Source: Ascaris suum | Lineage: Eukaryota; Nematoda; Chromadorea; Rhabditida; Ascarididae | Assembly (NCBI GenBank): GCA_013433145.1 | Contig: CM024169.1 | Coordinates: 4,340,001 to 4,404,000 of the forward strand | Length of the DNA: 64,000 bases | Direction: 5' to 3' | Shown: positions 57,301-64,000 of the stretch, one piece after another | How the letters are laid out: the number at the start of each line of letters is the position of its first letter | How positions within the stretch are numbered: the first letter of the stretch is position 1 | The notes under the pieces: generated by a model | Told to the model about the DNA's origin: nothing | What the model saw: the letters and a program-made list of their open reading frames with translations, nothing else | Databases searched by the model: none | Position numbers and translations under genes: made by a program

Positions 57301-60300
57301 GTAGATTTTGCCTACATATGACGGTAATTTACCAGCAAAGTTGAAATGCGAGAATGCGTTTCTTGTAAGTGCGGAATGAAGCGCAATCGTCGCTTGGCTC
57401 GTTATTTAGAATGTTGGAGCCCTCGTAGACAAGAATCTTCCTGCATTAAACCAAATATCCCTACCTTTCAATGTCCCCTTCGTGATTATTGCAGACACCT
57501 TTCCGCCAATTGCTTTTATATTGCACCTTGCAGTATTATTATTTGTCAGCTTTTACACTTGGAAAATTGCATGCTGAATCCATCTGCGATAATGCGCTGG
57601 TCATCTCGTTAGCGAATATCCTAACTTTGCACTCGTGCCTCCCAGAGAATAGCCCTTCTTTCCCATGATGTAATAAATTTTCTGTAGGATTGGAGATCGC
57701 CTAGACTGGTTTATTAAAGTGCTGCTGTCGTCAAACTCAACTTAATTAAGGCAGTCGAAAGCAACGAATGTTTCTCTGCGGCGAGGTCCTCAAATTGGAG
57801 CGCACTGAGAGTTCAATAATTTAAGAATATTTTATTTTGACCGTCAGATGATGGAGGACGAAACCTTCCAACCACTGAGAGCTTATAGAACTGCAACTGC
57901 AAAGTAATATGTTTTATTGATTTTTGCGAGAAAGTCTTTGCAAGAAAAAAGTCTTTGCAGTAGGCTGCTAGGTGGTTTGCTACGAATTGCTTGACATGGA
58001 TGATTGCTTGTGCATTGTACATGAATATGCTATATCAGTGTAATTAGATGAGCTTGACTTCCGCAAGGATATTAGAGGCAACACTCTTTGCCATCTTCTC
58101 TCTGCTTGATGAATTATTTGCTCCAATTTTCAGAAGTCACAGTGTTCCCCTCTTAAACTTGTTTACCCCAGAAGCAATAAGGGGATTATTTCAGCATATT
58201 TCAGCGTTTTCTTTCGAGCACCAGCCCTCTGTTCCCAACTCCGTCATTCCATGACGTGCCTCTTTTCGCGTGCATTGAATCACTCGAGCTTGAATACGAT
58301 GGGATAGCAGTTCTTCCTCTTTTTTCTCGTCCTCCGCCCTAAATAAAATTAATTGATGTTTATATTGAGGGCAGTGCTCTCTCCAGATGATGCATTTGGA
58401 ACGTGATGCGCTGTTTAGGCATGCCCTTGTGCACATGAAAGGCGAAGGGGAGCGGGTAGAAACTCTGCAAGGCATATGCATGATACGTTACTAAGACTTA
58501 CTAGAATGATGCGACCAGAAAGCTCCCCCCCCCCCCTCAGACTCGTCTCTCAACTTCAGAATTGCCACAACATCATCAGATTATGCAGTTACGAAAAGGG
58601 TGCCGGATATACGGCTAAATGGAAGAATATGATTTTGGAAATGAGCATGTGGTTGCGTATTTGAGATCAGACTGAGGAGTACTGAATTCGACATCAGATG
58701 TCATGAATCGGATATGCAATGCAAGGATTCCGAGAGTCATATCAAGAGGGTCAAAGGAGTTTTCTTAATTTCTGATCGGGCAGTCAGAAGGTGGAATCGG
58801 TTGCTGACAATAGCAAACTCCCATAAAAGTTATCGCATCGCCACCAAATTTTAGAAATGGGGTTTTCAGTTGAAATATGAGTAGATGATACTCTTGAAAT
58901 CTGAAATTTTTTGACTCTATCCGCATCGAGTGCTTCTGCCTCGAGTGTTGTCTTTCTTTTTTAGAGAATTCATAGTAGAAACTTCTTGTGAGTCGGTTTA
59001 GTTGATTTCTCCATTAAAATTTTCAAGCCCGATCAACGATTCGACGTATTTTCTGAGCAGTTTGAACGGATCGGTTTTTTGGAGTTATTCTCAATAAAGC
59101 GCTTCGTTATTTTCAACAGTCGTCAATGATTTGATGGCATACTTTAACAGTAGCTTTTATCGAAGGCGTTGGGAATTAGCTTGAGAAAAACATCCCGGAA
59201 TTATTGTTGATTCAACACTAGTTTTATGCATAAGTAGGGCAGTTTCGAGTTCATTTCGTTCGCAGCTCTTTGCTGCAAAAATTCTCCCTTTACACTTTCA
59301 TATCCTTTTGCGGTTCGCAGCTGATGTAAACACCTCCGATGAAATCGATGGACTCAGCTGCTGCATGACTATCGTTTCAGTGGATCCGCAGTGCAGTTCA
59401 GACGTTCTCCTGTTAGTAAGAGGAATGGTCGACCTGAGATGCGTCGGTGAAAAACTTCAGCAATCATTGCAAACGTTGTGAGCGCATATGATATGGCAGT
59501 ACCGACTGTTGCCTCTGAGGATGCTTGTTCTCTTACGGCTTAACCAGTTCATTCCTCGTGTTATTTCTTTCTTAAATAAGGAACAATAACTCCTACTGCG
59601 GTAATCCCGCTAGGTAGGGTACCTAATTTCGTGAATCAAACGTCTCGGATTTGCGAATATCAACAACCGTTTTTCAAGGCAAGCTCAGCTGCTGATCCAT
59701 TTCTAATCTATGGTTTCACTTCTATGGCGTATGCTTAGCAACAGACTTCAGCTTCAGCGCTCCAAAGTTGTCAGTGTAAACAACAAGGCAATGCTGATTA
59801 TTATGCAGTAGAGCTCTGGGCAATGTATAGGTAGGACTGAGACAGAGCGCTTTCAATTTCTCCTCTCTATCGAGATTCGGCCAATTCCGTTGTTGTTTAA
59901 GCGTTTTTGCGACATTCTGTGCGTGCATTTTTGACAGCTGCATGACTTTGACAGTTTTCCGAATATATGAATCTTGGATGCCGCACCATCGCGCAAACCA
60001 GATGTCTTTCAGCAATTAATTTTTTTGCTTTCAACAGTATAGGCATCGACGTATTTAGACGCTGGGTAAAGTTGATCGCTTGTGGCGAATGAAAAATTGC
60101 GAAGGAACAAAATTTCCAACGATGGTTTTTCCAGAAAATTCAGTCAGTGCCAAATAACAGAAGGTGGAGCACTATGGCAGAAGAGTCAAATTGACACGCA
60201 TTTTCTGGTCTGCTGACTAGTCCAACTCGTCTTACCAGTTAATAACACGGGACTGACTGCTCATATTAGTGTTCCATAAAATAATTTTCTTGCAAGCTAA

Positions 60301-63300
60301 CCGATCTGGAGTGCACATAAATCTTAGCATACCTTCAGTTACTTGTGAGTCCCTACAAAGTTGATAGATCAGCTCGAAAAAATGTTATAAATGTCAATAA
60401 ATTGTGAACATCGCATCCATCGAATTTCGCAACTCTCCATTCTGTGATTTCTGATTTCAAACAAACGAACCAACAGGGAGACAGATAAACGAATACAAGT
60501 AAATACCGGTTGACGCGACTGCCAAAGTGCGTTCTAGCATTGCAAATTTATAAATTCTCATAAACTCTGCAAGTGTGCCATCTACATGAATGCTATAGGA
60601 TCCAGGAGTATTTTATTACTGTACTTCGCTCTAGGGCCATTCAAATCGTTCCCTCTCGAAGCGTTGTTTCCAGCTTCGATTGTCTTGAAATAAGAACTTC
60701 GGATTTCGTGTAGGCGCTCATTTAAATAAGCCGGAAACCCTAGCAGCGCAAATGCAACAAAACTTGTCGAACTGAACTATCTCAGAGGAAGTGCTTGCAC
60801 AAAGGTCAGTATTTCTGTCAATGCTGTTGCACTCACTCTGATATTTTCCAATTTTTTTCGGCCTATCACACTGTTTTTCTGCTTGAAAGGCACCTTTGTG
60901 CTTTTAGAATTCGACCGTCGGCATGGAGGAAGGTTCGTGAATTTACTTTTACGAGCTACTCACTCTCCTTCCCCTCCCTCGATTGCCTTCCTCGCTCTGC
61001 TACTCGTGAGCTGCGCGTTCTTAACCGTGCGTTTTGGACCCATCTTTCAATGGAAATGCTTTAGAAGCCAATAGCCGAAAAAAAACGAACCCGCAGGATT
61101 TATGAGGCGAGCCTTTGCGTGTTAGTTCGTAAAAGATTTTTTATGCATAAAAGCACTCACCATAAATGGGCATTCAGTTTTACGCACCGCTAGTAACGCT
61201 GGGTGCTTGTTCACTTCTATAGTTTGCAATACGTCCACTTGTTTACTCTATCGATTCATTGGGAATATTCGCACTTTGTGCTTGAAATGAAGAGGCTGAA
61301 ATCGACGATGTTAGTTTTTTGAACTCTGAACAGTCAGAACAGAAATATTTTATATTTTCGAGTAAATGTTGTTGTCGGCTTTGTTAGTTTGATCAGGTGA
61401 ACAAACTACGAGATTCGTCCAGCGAACATGTGCGCCGCAAAAACAGATAACTTTCAATCACTTAATATAAGCAATCGCATTATCGCTATATCGATCGAGC
61501 TTTAGTTGACTGATTTGATAGATTTTACATTTACCATAATATAACTATAGAAAGCCAATTCTTTAGCACATTTCTTTCTTACGATCAGCATTTACTGCAG
61601 TCAATACTCTTGCAATCAGGATCATATAAGCATTCAGCTCTAATAATTGTCCCTTTCGAGGATCGAGTATGCGCGACTCTTTGAAATTCTTCAGCATGCT
61701 GTGCATTTGCATCATCTATTCATGAAATCAAAAATTTCGTCTGGTTGTGTTATCTCAAAGCGCAGAAAACTTCTCCGACCTGTCGACCATATTATTCATA
61801 TCATATAAGTATAAAATTGCTCTAATTTTTTCATCTCAACAGTGCTGAGTGTTCAGAAAGTGGTCAAGGTAAAATATCAGAGATGTTTGCTCAGCTTTTC
61901 TTCCGACAACTGCGCCTATTGATCGTGTTAGCATCAGTGAATGTTGTTGGAATGTCACGTATGCATTATGTGAAAAAAAAACGCTGTATTATGCAATGAC
62001 ACTTCCGCTAGGAACAAAACGTACATTGCTAGCGAGGGATCGATCGTAGACTTTGGAAATTTTGCATAATCTTTTTATTCGGATAGGATAGTCTTTAAGT
62101 AGATGCCTTTACAAACTTGCATCTATAAAAAAGAAATTATGCAATGTGATTATGTGTTTGATCATATTCGTAGTTTGAGCTGAGAGTCGCTAAATCGGAG
62201 TAAAGCATACAGTGTTTATTAGAGTGAAATATACCATTAGCCACTTACTAAAGTTGTTCTTCAACAGCAATTCTTTCTCTGACCTCTCTATTCAAAGGGA
62301 ATTTTAGAGAAATTTTCTTTGAGCGATTGGACTGATCAAGACGTGAATGTATTGCCTCGTACGCTTTGTTACTTGCTCACCAATTACAAGAATGCTAGCT
62401 GTGACAATCAATATGCAATAGTGCATATCGCCTCACACCAAGTGTTTTTTCCTTTCCGTTTCACTTGCACAATATAAACAAGGCGACCAAAAATCCACCA
62501 AATCACCATATGCAAATCTTAGGCAGGGCATTAGGGATTGAAGATGGCTGAAAATGTGATGATTAAAGATCTGATAATCACTACTGTGTGTCAAGTGTAG
62601 AAGTGCTATTCGCGGGTAATTATATTCGCGATCATTCCACTAAGATTTACGCTCGTTGGTTGGATGCTTGAGCATTGTTTTCATCGGTAACTCGGCCGGT
62701 GAGACGCCCAGAAAATCGGTGTAAAGTTTTTTTGTGGAGCACAAAAAGGCCAGTTTTCTATGAAACGAGGAAAGCGCCAATAACGTTGTTGCCATCGGCA
62801 GCCTGTCATTTGAGCATCAATTGCTCCTTTTCCGCGATGTGCTGAAATGTGTCGATAGCACAGTTTTCATCTCGTTGCTTAAATCGGTTATTTTTGTGTA
62901 CTGAAATAAATAAGTCGATCAAGTTCGTCTTTTGATGCTTAAACAGCGTTCACTATGGACTATAGATTGGCATATCGCTTCGAATTTTTGCACCGTTTTC
63001 GATGAAAACTTTGTCGTTTCCTATATGAAATGTTGACAGCAAATTGAGGCATTTCGTTTAGGCGCTGAGTGGGCCTCTTGTTTTGAAAAGCTCTTTAATA
63101 AAATAGCTATAAACAACAAATGAGTTTGCGTAAATTGCTTCTTCCGCTTCAGTACCGTCACTCATCGTACACGATGTCTCTCGAGACCTAACGCTTTCAT
63201 CATGGTCGCCAAGTAGCTCATGTGAAAGTTCTAGTGCACCAGAAGACCTGCACGAATATCGTTACAGCTGAGCAGTCGACCTAATATCAAGCCGCAGTTG

Positions 63301-64000
63301 TGGCTTCTAGTGGAATTCATGTGCCAAAAGCCTTTGCTCAAAGTTCTATCGCACTCATGATCTAAAAATGAGATCAGAGAATTCCACACTTATTTCTCTA
63401 TTTATTGGATAGGGCCTGGGATAAATCAACTTGGGGTTTCGTTGCAAGTAGATGCCAGTTTAGGTCCTAACGCTGTCAGGTGACTGCTTCACCGCGGAAA
63501 TGATCACCAGCGAGGTTGTTCACGAAATCTGACTATGACTGCAACAGCGTCAGCTCTAAATTCTAGAGGTTCATATCGCCTCTTTGAGAGGACCTGCTTA
63601 GTACATGATAAATGTAGTGAGAAGCCTATGTTTGCCCTTGCAGTTCCTATCATCTTGCGGTAAATATTTCATTCTCAATTTTCTACGGTATTCCTCATTC
63701 CTTCTGATGTCTAGAGTTTTCGCAACAAATCGCGAATGAATTTCGTTTAATAAAAAAACTATTGAATGCACCAGTTGAAATCATGTTCTCTTTGCTTTTT
63801 TCGAAAGTACACATTCAATAACAGATATTAGAGCTGATGCAATTATGGTCGGACTATTTTGTGCCATCTTGATGGGTGTTCTTTGCGCCTGCGATCACTT
63901 CAGTTTATAGTACAGCGAACTACGATGGTTGTTTCTCCGTCTCCAAAGCATTCATCGCATCAGCGAATAAACGCTTACTAGGTGGAAAATATGCATTTGC
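51301..64000. other. No recognised gene
   Basis: A long stretch of AT-rich sequence with only short open frames and no domain I know. A C12 run lies at 58525-58536. An 11 bp direct repeat (aagtctttgca) occurs twice near 57939-57959. I find no tRNA, rRNA or further retroelement coding sequence by eye. The region could contain exons of large-intron genes that I cannot see. Confidence 0.5.

Overview
The window reads as nuclear DNA of a nematode, most likely a gene-sparse stretch of a parasitic clade V species such as a strongylid or hookworm. Three things point that way. A copy of the nematode SL1 spliced leader, identical over all 22 nt, lies on the minus strand at 28578-28599. There is a decayed RTE-type LINE and a decayed LTR retroelement. 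No long bacterial-style genes occur, and open frames are short and flanked by T-rich CAG acceptors and GTAAG/GTGAG donors. The clade assignment is inference; SL1 itself only says nematode.

Layout. From 1 to about 22 kb the sequence is mostly non-coding, with scattered candidate exons. The best are at 5990-6218, 9634-9839, 10040-10141, 16023-16125, 20933-21068 and 21349-21502, all on the plus strand. A pure (AT)n array of 106 bp lies at 18392-18497. From 22.9 to 26.9 kb there is an LTR retroelement that keeps both LTR 3' parts, a broken gag, a damaged zinc knuckle and an aspartyl protease, but has no room for reverse transcriptase, RNase H or integrase. From 28.2 to 29.6 kb there is a repeat-rich block: a CpG-rich 370 bp stretch, the SL1 copy, two families of short direct repeats and a 233 bp tandem duplication. 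From 29.6 to 40.8 kb there is little beyond one candidate exon near 35 kb. A second (AT)n array of 117 bp (40811-40927) lies just ahead of a frameshifted RTE-type LINE (41060-43476) with recognisable endonuclease and reverse transcriptase motifs. Near 44.1-44.3 kb a short segment with a donor-like site is duplicated. A possible three-exon basic protein gene lies at 45977-47127. At 51223-51300 there is a perfect 36 bp inverted repeat with a 6 nt loop. From there to 64 kb I recognise no gene.

How it works together. No operon or pathway can be read. The only confidently identified proteins are retroelement proteins, and both elements look dead. Exon calls rest on reading frame, splice signals and phase agreement judged by eye, so their confidences are low. 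They need transcript or homology support.
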